A stretch of DNA of 64,000 nt from Streptomyces cyaneofuscatus. Its GTDB lineage: Bacteria; Actinomycetota; Actinomycetes; Streptomycetales; Streptomycetaceae. The position numbers and the translations under genes were made by a program. Each line of letters opens with the position of its first letter. Position 1 is the first letter of the stretch. Below the pieces are notes generated by a model, which saw only the letters and a program-made list of their open reading frames with translations, was not told where the DNA came from and did not search any database. This document shows positions 54,844 through 63,748 of this stretch, one piece after another. The stretch lies in NCBI RefSeq assembly GCF_000718135.1, contig NZ_JOEM01000018.1, positions 1 through 64,000 on the forward strand, in the 5' to 3' direction.

Positions 54844-54938
54844 GTGGATAGTGTCAGCACAGACTAATTAAGTTACTGCTTAGTAGTAGTGGGCAGTCGT
54901 AACTGGATCCCGCTCTCGCAGGCCCGAGGAGCCCCGAA

Positions 54939-57206
54939 ATGCAACTCGCCGCGATCATCGTGTCGCTGGTGCTGACGGTCGTCGGCGTTGCGCTCATCAC
55001 CCGAGCCGTCGCGCAGATCTACCGCTTCGTCCGTCTCGGACAGCCGGTACCCGCAGGCAGCCGCACCGACGACCCCAAGGCCCGCACGATCACGCTGGTC
55101 AAGGAGTTCCTCGGCCACACCCGGATGAACCGGTGGGGCATCGTCGGCTTCGCGCACTGGTTCGTCGCGATCGGCTTCTTGACGCTGCCGCCGACGCTGC
55201 TCCAGGCGTACGGGCAGCTCTTCCAGGCGGACTGGGTGCTGCCGGTCATCGGCACGTTCCTGCCGTTCGAGATGTACATCGAGTTCATCGGCCTGATGAC
55301 GGTCGTCGGCATCGTCGCGCTGATGGTGATCCGGCTGCTGAACCTGCCGTCCCGGGCCGGCCGCAAGTCGCGCTTCACCGGCTCGAAGGCCTGGCAGGCG
55401 TACTTCGTCGAGTACATCATCCTGATCATCGGCCTCGCGATCCTCACGCTGCGCGGCCTTGAGGGCGCGATCCACCACGTCGACAGCTACGGCGCCGCGT
55501 ACTTCGTGTCGTACCCGCTGGTGCTCGCCTTCAAGGGGCTGAGCATCAGCACGCTCCAGACGCTCATCTACTTCACCGCGATGATCAAGATCGGCACCTC
55601 GCTGATCTGGATGATCACGGTCTCGCTCAACACCAACATGGGTGTCGCCTGGCACCGCTTCCTCGGCTTCCCGAACATCTGGTTCAAGCGGAACGCCGAC
55701 GGCGATGTCGCGCTCGGCGCGCTCCAGCCGATGACGACGGGTGGCAAGGAGATCGACTGGGAGGACCCGGCCGACGACGCGGTCTTCGGCGTCTCCCAGG
55801 TCGAGCAGTTCTCCTGGAAGGGCATCCTCGACTTCTCCACCTGCACCGAGTGCGGACGCTGCCAGTCGCAGTGCCCCGCCTGGAACACCGGCAAGCCGCT
55901 CTCGCCGAAGCTCCTGATCATGTCGCTGCGCGACCACGCGCACGCCAAGGCCCCCTACCTCCTGGCCGGTGGCGGCAAGGACATGGAGGGCAACGAGAAG
56001 GCCACCGAGGAGCAGCTCAAGGACGTCCCCGCGGCCGCCCTCGCCGAGGCCGAGCGCCCGCTGATCGGCACCGCCGAGGAGAACGGCGTCATCGACCCGG
56101 ACGTGCTGTGGTCCTGCACCACCTGCGGTGCGTGCGTCGAGCAGTGCCCGGTCGACATCGAGCACATCGACCACATCGTCGACATGCGCCGCTACCAGGT
56201 GATGATCGAGTCCGCGTTCCCGTCCGAGGCGGGCACGATGCTCAAGAACCTGGAGAAGAAGGGCAACCCCTGGGGGCTGGCCAAGAAGGCGCGCGTGGAG
56301 TGGACCAAGGAGGTCGACTTCGAGGTCCCGATCGTCGGCAAGGACGTCGAGGACCTCACCGAGGTCGACTACCTGTACTGGGTCGGCTGCGCGGGCGCCC
56401 TGGAGGACCGGGCCAAGAAGACCACCAAGGCCTTCGCGGAGCTGCTGCACATCGCGGGCGTCAAGTTCGCGATCATGGGCGGCGACGAGAAGTGCACCGG
56501 TGACTCCGCCCGCCGCCTGGGCAACGAGCCGCTGTTCCAGCAGCTCGGCCAGGAGAACGTCGCGATGCTGAACATGGCGTACGGCGAGGACGACGACGAG
56601 CCGGAGACGAAGAAGCCCAAGTCGTCGAAGAAGATCGTCGCGACCTGCCCGCACTGCTTCAACACGATCGCGAACGAGTACCCGCAGCTCGGCGGCGAGT
56701 ACGAGGTCATCCACCACACCCAGCTGCTCCAGCACCTCATCGACGAGGGCAAGCTGATCCCGGTGACCCCGGTCGAGGGCCTGATCACGTACCACGACCC
56801 GTGCTACCTGGGCCGTCACAACAAGATCTACACCCCGCCGCGCGAGATCATCGCGAAGGTCCCGGGCCTGCGGAACGAGGAGATGCACCGCCACAAGGAG
56901 CGCGGCTTCTGCTGTGGCGCCGGTGGTGCCCGGATGTGGATGGAGGAGCGGATCGGCAAGCGCGTCAACAACGAGCGCGTCGACGAGGCCCTCGCCCTCA
57001 ATCCGGACATCGTCTCGACGGCCTGCCCGTTCTGCCTCGTCATGCTGACCGACTCGGTCAACGGCAAGAAGAACGACGGCCAGGCCAAGGAGTCCATCCA
57101 GGTCGTGGACGTCTCGCAGCTCCTCCTGGAGTCGGTGAAGACCCCCGCGGACCCGGCGGGCGAGCCGGAGCAGGTGGACGCACCGGAGCCGGAACCGGCA
57201 AAGTGA
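54939..57206 (+). CDS. Membrane iron-sulfur oxidoreductase (EtfD-like)
   Basis: A 755-residue fusion. The N-terminal third has about five or six helices (LAAIIVSLVLTVVGVALITR; AHWFVAIGFLTLPPTLL; FIGLMTVVGIVALMVIRLL; YIILIIGLAILTLRGLEG) of the haem-b-type subunit. Two 4Fe-4S clusters follow (STCTECGRCQSQCPAW; SCTTCGACVEQCPVD), then two CCG domains (WVGCAGALED..., CPHCFNTIANEY, HDPCYLGRHN, CCGAGGARMWMEE). This matches the heterodisulfide-reductase-like proteins including mycobacterial EtfD (Rv0338c), which passes electrons from ETF of fatty-acid oxidation to menaquinone. Rv0338c also lies close to dnaK, supporting orthology. Confidence 0.88.
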   Translation: MQLAAIIVSLVLTVVGVALITRAVAQIYRFVRLGQPVPAGSRTDDPKARTITLVKEFLGHTRMNRWGIVGFAHWFVAIGFLTLPPTLLQAYGQLFQADWVLPVIGTFLPFEMYIEFIGLMTVVGIVALMVIRLLNLPSRAGRKSRFTGSKAWQAYFVEYIILIIGLAILTLRGLEGAIHHVDSYGAAYFVSYPLVLAFKGLSISTLQTLIYFTAMIKIGTSLIWMITVSLNTNMGVAWHRFLGFPNIWFKRNADGDVALGALQPMTTGGKEIDWEDPADDAVFGVSQVEQFSWKGILDFSTCTECGRCQSQCPAWNTGKPLSPKLLIMSLRDHAHAKAPYLLAGGGKDMEGNEKATEEQLKDVPAAALAEAERPLIGTAEENGVIDPDVLWSCTTCGACVEQCPVDIEHIDHIVDMRRYQVMIESAFPSEAGTMLKNLEKKGNPWGLAKKARVEWTKEVDFEVPIVGKDVEDLTEVDYLYWVGCAGALEDRAKKTTKAFAELLHIAGVKFAIMGGDEKCTGDSARRLGNEPLFQQLGQENVAMLNMAYGEDDDEPETKKPKSSKKIVATCPHCFNTIANEYPQLGGEYEVIHHTQLLQHLIDEGKLIPVTPVEGLITYHDPCYLGRHNKIYTPPREIIAKVPGLRNEEMHRHKERGFCCGAGGARMWMEERIGKRVNNERVDEALALNPDIVSTACPFCLVMLTDSVNGKKNDGQAKESIQVVDVSQLLLESVKTPADPAGEPEQVDAPEPEPAK

Positions 57207-57225
57207 CGTAACGCATCAGCGCGAT

Positions 57226-57264
57226 GAGCGGCCGGACCTGCCTCGGGGGCAGGACCGGCCGCTC
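57226..57264 (+). terminator. Terminator after the EtfD-like gene
   Basis: GAGCGGCCGG (57226-57235) with CCGGCCGCTC (57255-57264), an A/A mismatch, then CCTGCC with GGCAGG, loop TCGGG; a short TTTCC tail follows. Confidence 0.85.
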
Positions 57265-57413
57265 TTTCCGTGCCGGGGGCCCGCGGGTGGAGCGTGTGAT
57301 CCCGGACATGTACGCGCGGACGCATCTGGAGCATCATGTGGCGGTGCCGGGACCGGACCCGCGCCCGAACGGCAGCCGCACCACGAGCACGTACGACGAA
57401 CGGACGAGGGCCC

Positions 57414-58547
57414 GTGCGCACACGCATCCCGCACCCGAAGGCAGCGGCGACGGCCACCACCAGGGCCGCGGCCGCCCTCGCCGGTCTCCTGCTCGTGCTC
57501 ACGGCCTGCGACAGCTCCTCGGCCACCGACCCGGCCCCCTCCGCCGCCGACGCCAAGAACGGCGACAGCGCCCCGGTCCCCGCCGTCCCCGTCCCGCGCG
57601 GCGAGGGCAGCCGTGTCCCGTACGACTTCAACGGCGACGGCCACCCGGACCTGGTCATCAACGACCTGGTGAAGGCGCCCGAGGACCCGCGCGGCGACGA
57701 CGCGGGCACGGGCATCGTGTACGGCACCGAGGACAGCCCCCTGGACCCGGCCGCCCGCCGGCTGCTGAACGCCCGCGCCAACGCGGCGAAGTCCGGCGAC
57801 ACCCTGCCCGCCGCGTTCGACGCGGAGGCCGCCTGCGACCTGGACCGGGACGGCTTCACGGACCTGATCGTCTCCACCGACCCCCCGTACAACGGCGTCG
57901 GCGCCCCGCCCGTCCCCCTCCAGATCCTCTTCGGCTCGCCGGAGGGCCTGACCGGCAAGGCGGTCACCGTACGGATCCCGGCGCAGGCCAGGTTCGGCAA
58001 GGAGTGGCCCGAGCACCCGGTCTGCGGCGACTTCGACGGCGACGGCAGCACCGACCTGGCGGTCACCGCGAGCGACGGCCGGATCTCCTTCCTGCGCGGC
58101 CCCTTCGCCCGCACCGGGGCCCCGGCCGGCGCGACCTTGCTGCCGGACGGCACCCCGTACCTCCACGCCCCCGAGCCGAAGGCCGACACCGACGGCGACG
58201 GCTACGACGACCTCGTCGCCACCACCCGCCCGCGCACACCCGGCACGGCGGCCGAGGGCACCCTGCTGCTGGGCTCGGCGGACGGCCCGGCACGCCCCGG
58301 CGGCACGTACACCTTCCCGGCGGAGAAGCTCCCCGAGGCCTCCCTGCGCACCAAGGACACCAAGGCGACCACGGGCACCACCCGCACCACACTCCTCTCC
58401 CACGGTGACTTCGACGGCGACAAGAAGGCGGACACGGTGGTACGGACGACGTACCGCGGCGGACGCGAGGACCTGGTGGCGCTGTACGCGGCGGGGAACA
58501 CGGACGACCCGGTCCTGACGTTCTCCACAGCCCTGTTCCTCCCCTGA
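57414..58547 (+). CDS. FG-GAP repeat lipoprotein
   Basis: A 377-residue exported lipoprotein. Basic start (RTRIPHPKAAATATTRAAAA), hydrophobic core and lipobox LVLTAC with cysteine at about residue 32. Blades with calcium-type loops: DFNGDGHPDLVI, DLDRDGFTDLIVS, DFDGDGSTDLAVT, DTDGDGYDDLVA and DFDGDKKADTVVR. It is a relative of the protein at 4488-5915, but membrane-anchored and more acidic. GTG start at 57414. Ligand unknown. Confidence 0.87.
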   Translation: MRTRIPHPKAAATATTRAAAALAGLLLVLTACDSSSATDPAPSAADAKNGDSAPVPAVPVPRGEGSRVPYDFNGDGHPDLVINDLVKAPEDPRGDDAGTGIVYGTEDSPLDPAARRLLNARANAAKSGDTLPAAFDAEAACDLDRDGFTDLIVSTDPPYNGVGAPPVPLQILFGSPEGLTGKAVTVRIPAQARFGKEWPEHPVCGDFDGDGSTDLAVTASDGRISFLRGPFARTGAPAGATLLPDGTPYLHAPEPKADTDGDGYDDLVATTRPRTPGTAAEGTLLLGSADGPARPGGTYTFPAEKLPEASLRTKDTKATTGTTRTTLLSHGDFDGDKKADTVVRTTYRGGREDLVALYAAGNTDDPVLTFSTALFLP

Positions 58548-58671
58548 GCCCGGAGAACGCCCCCAACTCCCCTCCCCACGCCCCCTAGGGGATGTCACAG
58601 CTCGGCCGCAATGGCGCACGGGTTCCCCCGGCCCCCACTCCCCACCACCGGGGACCAGGTACGTTCGATGG

Positions 58672-59643
58672 GTGGCTGGATTCAGGATCGGACGCGGCCG
58701 GGACAACCGCACCCCGCAACAACCGCAGCAGCAGCGGCAGCAGCCGTACGGAGGGCAGGCACCACAGCCCCCGTACGGAGCTCAGCCGTGGCCGACGGCA
58801 GGAGGCGCGGCGCCCCCGCAGTACGGAGCGCCGCAGGGCACCCCGTACAACGGCGGCGGCCATCCGGGCGGCGGACACGACGGCAGACACGGCGGGCACC
58901 ACGGCGGCCCCGGCCAGGGCCCCAACGGGACGCGTGGCGGCCACGGCGAGCCGGAGTACTTCGGCGACCCCTACGCCGGCCCCGCCCCCCAGGACCCGTA
59001 CGCCAACAACCCGGGTCACACGCAGGCGTTCAGCATCGACGACTCCCCGTACGGCGACGGCGACACCTACCGCGCCGGCTCCGCCCCCGCCCAGCCCGCA
59101 GGCCCGCGCCTGCCCTGGAAGGCGCTGCTGACCGGCATCGTGACGCGCCCGGGACCGACGTTCTGGCAGATGCGGGACTACGCGGTCTGGGGCCCGGCGC
59201 TGATCGTCACGTTCCTCTACGGCCTGCTCGCGCTGTTCGGCTTCGACCAGGCGCGCGAAGAAGCGATCAACGCGACGATCTCGACGGCCATCCCGTACGT
59301 CCTCTTCACCGGCGTCGGCTTCGTCATCGGCGGCCTGGTCCTCGGCGCGGTGACCAACGCCCTGGCCCGCCAGCTCGGCGGCACGGGCTCGTGGCAGCCG
59401 ACGGTCGGCCTGTCGATGCTGATCATGTCGATCACCGACGCCCCGCGACTGCTCTTCGCCGTCTTCCTGGGCGGCGAGAACTCCCTGGTCCAGATCATGG
59501 GCTGGCTGACCTGGCTGGCGGCCGGCGCGCTGTTCACGTCAATGGTGAGCAAGTCGCACGACCTGCCGTGGCCGAAGGCGCTGGGAGCGTCGGCGATCCA
59601 GCTGCTGGCGCTGCTGTCGATCATCAAGCTGGGCACGATCTGA
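58672..59643 (+). CDS. Yip1-family membrane protein with Gly/Pro/Gln-rich N-terminus
   Basis: A 323-residue protein. The first ~145 residues are disordered and rich in Gly, Pro, Gln and His (PQQPQQQRQQPYGGQAPQPP; GGGHPGGGHDGRHGGHHGG). Then come about five helices of the Yip1 domain: WKALLTGIVTRPGPTFWQMR, PALIVTFLYGLLALFGF, PYVLFTGVGFVIGGLVLGAV, GLSMLIMSITDAPRLLFAVF and GASAIQLLALLSIIKLG. Function is unknown in bacteria. GTG start follows CGATGG. The strong terminator downstream is shared with the convergent phosphoribosyltransferase. Confidence 0.85.
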   Translation: MAGFRIGRGRDNRTPQQPQQQRQQPYGGQAPQPPYGAQPWPTAGGAAPPQYGAPQGTPYNGGGHPGGGHDGRHGGHHGGPGQGPNGTRGGHGEPEYFGDPYAGPAPQDPYANNPGHTQAFSIDDSPYGDGDTYRAGSAPAQPAGPRLPWKALLTGIVTRPGPTFWQMRDYAVWGPALIVTFLYGLLALFGFDQAREEAINATISTAIPYVLFTGVGFVIGGLVLGAVTNALARQLGGTGSWQPTVGLSMLIMSITDAPRLLFAVFLGGENSLVQIMGWLTWLAAGALFTSMVSKSHDLPWPKALGASAIQLLALLSIIKLGTI

Positions 59644-59656
59644 GGCCGAGACGGCC

Positions 59657-59702
59657 GTGAGAAGGCCCCCGGGCGCGTACTGCGCTCCGGGGGCCTTCTC
59701 AC
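59657..59702. terminator. Strong bidirectional terminator
   Basis: A perfect 16-bp stem, GTGAGAAGGCCCCCGG (59657-59672) with CCGGGGGCCTTCTCAC (59687-59702), between convergent genes; inner GCGC bases can extend it. Confidence 0.92.
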
Positions 59703-59726
59703 GTACGTACTACGTACGTAGAGGGA

Positions 59727-60227
59727 TCACGCGTCGAGAACCTGCCCGTCCCGCCGAACGACGGGCTTCTCGACCGACCACGGGAAGTTGATCCATTGAT
59801 CGGTCTTCTTCCACACGTACTCGCACTTCACGAGGGAGTGGGACTTCTCGTAGATGACGGCGCTGCGGACCTCGGCGACATGGTCCACGCAGAAGTCATG
59901 GACGAGCTTGAGGGTCTTGCCGGTGTCGGCGACATCGTCGGCGATCAGAACCTTCTTGTCGGAGAAGTCGATCGCGTTGGGGACGGGCGCCAGCATGACG
60001 GGCATCTCCAGGGTGGTCCCGACCCCGGTGTAGAACTCCACATTGACCAGGTGGATGTTCTTGCAGTCAAGGGCGTAGGCAAGCCCGCCCGCGACAAAGA
60101 CCCCACCCCGCGCGATGCTCAGCACGACATCGGGCTCGTACCCGTCATCGGCAACGGCCTGGGCCAGCTCGCGCACGGCGCGCCCGAAGCCCTCGTAGGT
60201 AAGGTTTTCCCGCACGTCACTGGCCAC
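59727..60227 (-). CDS. Purine phosphoribosyltransferase family protein (Gpt/Hpt-like)
   Basis: A 166-residue PRTase. DVVLSIARGGVFVAGGLAYA, VNVEFYTGVGTTLEMPVMLA and the PRPP-binding loop KKVLIADDVADTGKTLKLV, ending with KCEYVWKKTDQWINFPWSVE, a tail typical of the xanthine-guanine type. It is expected to salvage a purine base; the base is not defined by sequence. It follows dcd by 6 bases and is probably co-transcribed. Confidence 0.88.
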   Translation of the reverse strand: MASDVRENLTYEGFGRAVRELAQAVADDGYEPDVVLSIARGGVFVAGGLAYALDCKNIHLVNVEFYTGVGTTLEMPVMLAPVPNAIDFSDKKVLIADDVADTGKTLKLVHDFCVDHVAEVRSAVIYEKSHSLVKCEYVWKKTDQWINFPWSVEKPVVRRDGQVLDA

Positions 60228-60233
60228 GAGTGA

Positions 60234-60809
60234 TCACACCTGAGTCCGATGGAAGTTCTGGAACGACCGTGAGGCCGTGGGCCCCCGCTGCCCCTGGTAC
60301 CGCGACTCGTACCGCTCGGAGCCGTAGGGGAACTCGGCGGACGAGGTCAGCTTGAACAGGCACAGCTGCCCGATCTTCATACCCGGCCAGAGCTTTATGG
60401 GGAGGGTCGCGAGGTTCGACAGCTCCAGCGTCACGTGCCCGGAGAACCCGGGGTCGATGAACCCGGCCGTCGAGTGCGTCACCAGACCGAGCCGCCCGAG
60501 CGAACTCTTCCCCTCCAGCCGCGAGGCCAGGTCGTCGGGGAGCGAGATCACCTCGTACGTGGACGCCAGCACGAACTCCCCGGGGTGCAGGATGAACGCC
60601 TCATCCCCCTCGGGCTCGACGGTCCGCGTCAGGTCGGGCTGTTCGACGGCGGGGTCGATGTGCGGGTACCGGTGGTTCTCGAACACCCGGAAGTAGCGGT
60701 CCAGCCGCACGTCGATGCTCGACGGCTGCACCATCGAAGGGTCGTACGGATCGATACGGACTCGCCCGGCGTCGATCTCGGCCCGGATGTCCTTGTCTGA
60801 GAGAAGCAC
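60234..60809 (-). CDS. dcd: dCTP deaminase
   Basis: A 191-residue trimeric enzyme. [80 protein letters not shown] and [20 protein letters not shown], with catalytic Glu in the VTLELSN strand. Length matches E. coli Dcd-type enzymes; some actinobacterial Dcd are bifunctional dCTP deaminase/dUTPase. GTG start at 60809. Confidence 0.96.
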   Translation of the reverse strand: MLLSDKDIRAEIDAGRVRIDPYDPSMVQPSSIDVRLDRYFRVFENHRYPHIDPAVEQPDLTRTVEPEGDEAFILHPGEFVLASTYEVISLPDDLASRLEGKSSLGRLGLVTHSTAGFIDPGFSGHVTLELSNLATLPIKLWPGMKIGQLCLFKLTSSAEFPYGSERYESRYQGQRGPTASRSFQNFHRTQV

Positions 60810-60946
60810 GCCCCGAGGATACGCAGAAGCCACGACCCCACCCCAACCGGACCACCCAGGAACCGGAGGGCAGGGGCGGCGGCAGGACGGCAACGAGACG
60901 CCGGCGGGGGCAGCGACGGGCTCCGCTCCCCCGACTGTCGCCCCTC

Positions 60947-61120
60947 CTACCGCTTCTCGAACCCCACAGGAACGGCCTGCCGCAACCGGGCACACCGGGG
61001 GCACCGGAGCAACCGCCCCGGGCCGATCCGGTCGGCCCCGAGCTGCTGCATCGGGAACGACGAGGTAGCGAAAACGTGCCCTTCGGCACAGCGGACGACG
61101 GTGCGCTCCATCGACTCCAT
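60947..61120 (-). CDS. Small zinc-ribbon-like protein
   Basis: A 57-residue protein. [20 protein letters not shown] followed by [20 protein letters not shown]: one Cys-x-x-x-His and a C-x-x-C make a probable zinc ribbon. I recognise this pattern as conserved in Streptomyces. The ATG at 61120 follows GAAGGGA; a shorter start exists at 61111. Function is unknown. Confidence 0.65.
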   Translation of the reverse strand: MESMERTVVRCAEGHVFATSSFPMQQLGADRIGPGRLLRCPRCARLRQAVPVGFEKR

Positions 61121-61380
61121 CAAGTCCCTTCCCCAACCGCATATGGACGAGACCGCCACATTAGGGGATGAACAGGACGCCACCACAAGCGGCACTCCGA
61201 CCCCGCACGCTACGCCCCCAACTACCGCCCCCGACAACCGCGTCCACCCCGCCCCGGCTCCGGGCTCGGCCTCGGCCCCGAGCTCGGCCCCCACAGCAGT
61301 CAGGCCCCACGGCTCATCCACCGGGGGCCTGACATGGGGTACAGTGTGTGACGATGCAGCGCCGATCATCGGCATGCTTC

Positions 61381-61454
61381 GCGGGTGTAGTTTAATGGTA
61401 GAACATGAGCTTCCCAAGCTCAGAGCGCGAGTTCGATTCTCGTCACCCGCTCCA
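61381..61454 (+). tRNA. tRNA-Gly (anticodon CCC)
   Basis: Complete cloverleaf: acceptor GCGGGTG (61381-61387) pairs with CACCCGC (61444-61450), D-arm with GTTT and GAAC, anticodon stem TGAGC/GCTCA around TTCCCAA giving anticodon CCC (decodes GGG), and T-arm GCGAG-TTCGATT-CTCGT. The discriminator T (61451) is followed by encoded CCA. Confidence 0.97.
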
Positions 61455-61459
61455 CGACA

Positions 61460-61487
61460 AAGGCCCAGGTCATCGACCCGGGCCTTG
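61460..61487 (+). terminator. tRNA-Gly terminator
   Basis: AAGGCCC(A)GGT pairs with ACC(C)GGGCCTT around CATCG with one mismatch, followed by GTTTGTTG; one of the few here with a T-rich tail. Confidence 0.8.
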
Positions 61488-61739
61488 TTTGTTGTCCGGC
61501 CCTGTCTGCCTGCTCCTCCCTGACCGGAGCTGGGAGAGGGTGTGTACGACGGGCACGTCGTACCGGTCTTTGTCCTGCTCCCGGAGGGCGAGCACCCGAG
61601 CTGTGGCCTCGGTCATGTCCGTGGGTAGGTCAGCCGCGCGGAGAGTGTCGGCGACCTCTTCCATCTCGGGCGCCCAGCGCCAGGCTCGGGCTGCCACGCT
61701 CGGCAGGTACTCCGGATCGGAGAGGATCGCGGAGATCAT
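61470..61739 (-). CDS. Uncertain small ORF downstream of tRNA-Gly
   Basis: About 89 residues from ATG 61739 (frame open to 61889). SDPEYLPSVAARAWRWAPEM, EEVADTLRAADLPTDMTEAT and ARVLALREQDKDRYDVPVV look like natural helical protein, while the residues further upstream and the last 15 do not. No family recognised. It could be the remnant of an inserted gene, and it overlaps the tRNA terminator, which argues for decay. Confidence 0.35.
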   Translation of the reverse strand: MISAILSDPEYLPSVAARAWRWAPEMEEVADTLRAADLPTDMTEATARVLALREQDKDRYDVPVVHTLSQLRSGRSRQTGPDNKQGPGR

Positions 61740-61984
61740 GATCTCGGCTTCGGCCGTGACCTGATCACCGACCCCACGGGCCTGGGCACGTGCGTGAGCG
61801 AAGCCGCCGCCACATCTCAAGCCTCCGTCGGAGGGACGGTCCGGCGTGGGCTCCGAAGGGGTGGAACTGGTGAGCCGGTGGTGGTGCACCTGGGGGCAGT
61901 GGCCAATTGGACACTGACGGACCGGTGTTACGCCTGGGTACCGTTCAACTCCCCTGCCGGAACATGATCATGCTGGGAGTTGTT

Positions 61985-63166
61985 GTGCGTCTTTCCCGTA
62001 CCGCGCCCGTTGCTCTGGCGCTCACCGCGCTGCCCGCGCTCGTCGTGACGACGGCTGCGGCCTCGCCGCCGTCCTCCCCCGAACCGTCGGCCCCGACAGC
62101 GGTGTTCACCCTCGACGCCTCCAAGGGGACCTTCTCGGCGAAGGCGGCCGGCGGTCCGCGCGTGAGCGTGCTGGCCACCCGCATAGGGCAGGGCGCGGAC
62201 ACGAAGATCCTCCGAGCCGGGGACGAGTGGGCCGTGTCGGATACCACCTTCGCCCGGTCCTCGGAGCCTTCCGCGCGCTCTGCGTGGGCGGCGTCCTCGA
62301 AGTTCGCGGACCTCTCCTGGGCGGACGTCGGAGCGAAGACCTACACCCTCTACCGTGACGGCGCGAAGATCGGTACGACGTCGCAGCCGAGCTTCCGCGA
62401 TACCGGTGTCACGCCCGGCACGGAGGCGGACTACCGGATCATCGGCGCCGGGAAGAAGGACACCCACACCTGGGGGATGACCGCGACCATCCCCAGCAGC
62501 GATACCGCCGAGGCGCTGAACGCCACAGCGAAGGACATCGAGGCCAAAGCCCGCAAGTACTCCAAGTCGACGCTGCGCTGGCGCTCGTTCATCCGCCCGA
62601 CCTGGGCCGGCATCCCCAAGGAACTCGCGAAGCTCTCGGGCTGCAAGTACACCAAGGGCTACAAGTACGCAGGGGATGCCCGCGGCTTCTCCGCGAAGCA
62701 GAAGAACCCCGGCTCGCGCGCCGGGGTGACCGGAACGGTCAACTGGAAGAGCGGCAAAATCACATGGGACCGCTTCACCGGGAAGACCCGCGTGTACAAG
62801 ACGTCGAACTCCCGGCTGGTCGCCACCCGTAAGGCCAGCGTGAAGAAGATCAAGTTCAAGGCGCTGAACAAGCACAACGGCAAGGAGCGCGGCGTTCGCA
62901 TCATCATCGACGCCACCGACCCGTTCTGCCCCAAGACCGGCGCCAAGCGTGCGGGAATCGGCGCGTCCGCCACCGTAGAGATGACGCGGGGCGGCAGCTT
63001 CCACGTGACGGGCAAGCACCGCCAGGCCCCCGACCACGAGCTCTACATGTACAACTACGCGGGCAAGAAGTACAAGACGAAGACGATTCTGCGGGACAAG
63101 ATGCTGGACCTGCGGTGCATTTCGCAGCCGGCCTGCCAGCTCCAGAACATCGCCGCCAAGGGCTGA
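61985..63166 (+). CDS. Secreted protein with basic C-terminal domain (resembles DUF3238)
   Basis: About 393 residues, GTG at 61985 behind GGGAG. A signal peptide (RLSRTAPVALALTALPALVV) precedes an Ig/fibronectin-like domain (SWADVGAKTYTLYRDGAKIG; TPGTEADYRIIGAGKKD). The C-terminal half is a basic domain of about 200 residues (LRWRSFIRPTWAGIPKELAK; YKYAGDARGFSAKQKN; TGTVNWKSGKITWDRFTGKT; GVRIIIDATDPFCPKTGAKR) similar to DUF3238 in wording, with five cysteines. No catalytic triad is evident. It could be a cell-wall-associated or toxin-like domain; unknown. Confidence 0.72.
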   Translation: MRLSRTAPVALALTALPALVVTTAAASPPSSPEPSAPTAVFTLDASKGTFSAKAAGGPRVSVLATRIGQGADTKILRAGDEWAVSDTTFARSSEPSARSAWAASSKFADLSWADVGAKTYTLYRDGAKIGTTSQPSFRDTGVTPGTEADYRIIGAGKKDTHTWGMTATIPSSDTAEALNATAKDIEAKARKYSKSTLRWRSFIRPTWAGIPKELAKLSGCKYTKGYKYAGDARGFSAKQKNPGSRAGVTGTVNWKSGKITWDRFTGKTRVYKTSNSRLVATRKASVKKIKFKALNKHNGKERGVRIIIDATDPFCPKTGAKRAGIGASATVEMTRGGSFHVTGKHRQAPDHELYMYNYAGKKYKTKTILRDKMLDLRCISQPACQLQNIAAKG

Positions 63167-63202
63167 CCCCGCCCATTGCCGGCTGTAGGCCCGGTGGGAT
63201 GA

Positions 63203-63241
63203 TCCAGGGGCGGTCTCCCGCTGCGGGAAACCGCCCCTGGA
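63203..63241 (+). terminator. Terminator after the secreted protein gene
   Basis: TCCAGGGGCGGT (63203-63214) with ACCGCCCCTGGA (63230-63241), one mismatch, then TCCCG with CGGGA around CTG. Confidence 0.88.
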
Positions 63242-63250
63242 GGGGAGATC

Positions 63251-63748
63251 ATGAAAGTCACGTTCCGGAAAGTCACGTTCGGCAAAGTCACGTTGGGCAG
63301 TGCTCTCTTCTACGCCCTGAACGTCACCGTCAGCTCATCGCTTATCGGCCTGGTCGCCGATAAGGTTCTGGCCTCCTTCGAGGAAGGCCCCTGGGACCCG
63401 CTGCTCTACGGCGAGCGCAGCGACCTGATCTTCCCCGGCGCCTGCCTGATCGTCCTGACCGCGGCCCGCTTGTTCCTTCCCCCCGCGCCCCGCTGGAAGG
63501 CCGCCATCGTCGACAGCAGCCTCTACCTGCTGCTGCTCCTGGCCTGCTACGGCGCCGTCCTCATGACCGATGGCAGCAACGTAGGTGAGGCGATCGGCGG
63601 GGCCTTCTCAGTCGCGCTGATGGCCCTGTACACCCTCCAACTCCCCGCCGCCTGGGCCCTGATCGCCTGGGCCACCGGCCACCTCACGTCCGCCGGGCCC
63701 CGCCGGGAGCAGAGCCCGGCCGCGTCACCGGCCGGTAGGCTTCTTTGA
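63251..63748 (+). CDS. Small membrane protein with repeated N-terminus
   Basis: A 165-residue protein with about four hydrophobic helices (FYALNVTVSSSLIGLVADKV; LIFPGACLIVLTAARLFL; LYLLLLLACYGAVLM; SVALMALYTLQLPAAWALIA). The first 16 residues (KVTFRKVTFGKVTLG) come from three near-identical 15-base copies, which extend the N-terminus by exact duplication. No family recognised. The ATG at 63251 is preceded by GGAGGGGAG. Its 3' end overlaps the convergent thioredoxin-like gene by 24 bases. Confidence 0.7.
   Translation: MKVTFRKVTFGKVTLGSALFYALNVTVSSSLIGLVADKVLASFEEGPWDPLLYGERSDLIFPGACLIVLTAARLFLPPAPRWKAAIVDSSLYLLLLLACYGAVLMTDGSNVGEAIGGAFSVALMALYTLQLPAAWALIAWATGHLTSAGPRREQSPAASPAGRLL
63254..63298 (+). 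repeat. Three 15-bp direct repeats at the start of the membrane protein gene
   Basis: AAAGTCACGTTCCGG, AAAGTCACGTTCGGC and AAAGTCACGTTGGGC run in frame from the second codon. Confidence 0.9.

Noticed and set aside
54873..56894. 673-codon minus-strand frame
   Set aside because: Antisense of the EtfD-like gene, low-complexity Asp/Arg/Val composition.
61455..61984. Integrase or excisionase next to tRNA-Gly
   Set aside because: No frame in this stretch has recombinase motifs; only one weak ORF is present.
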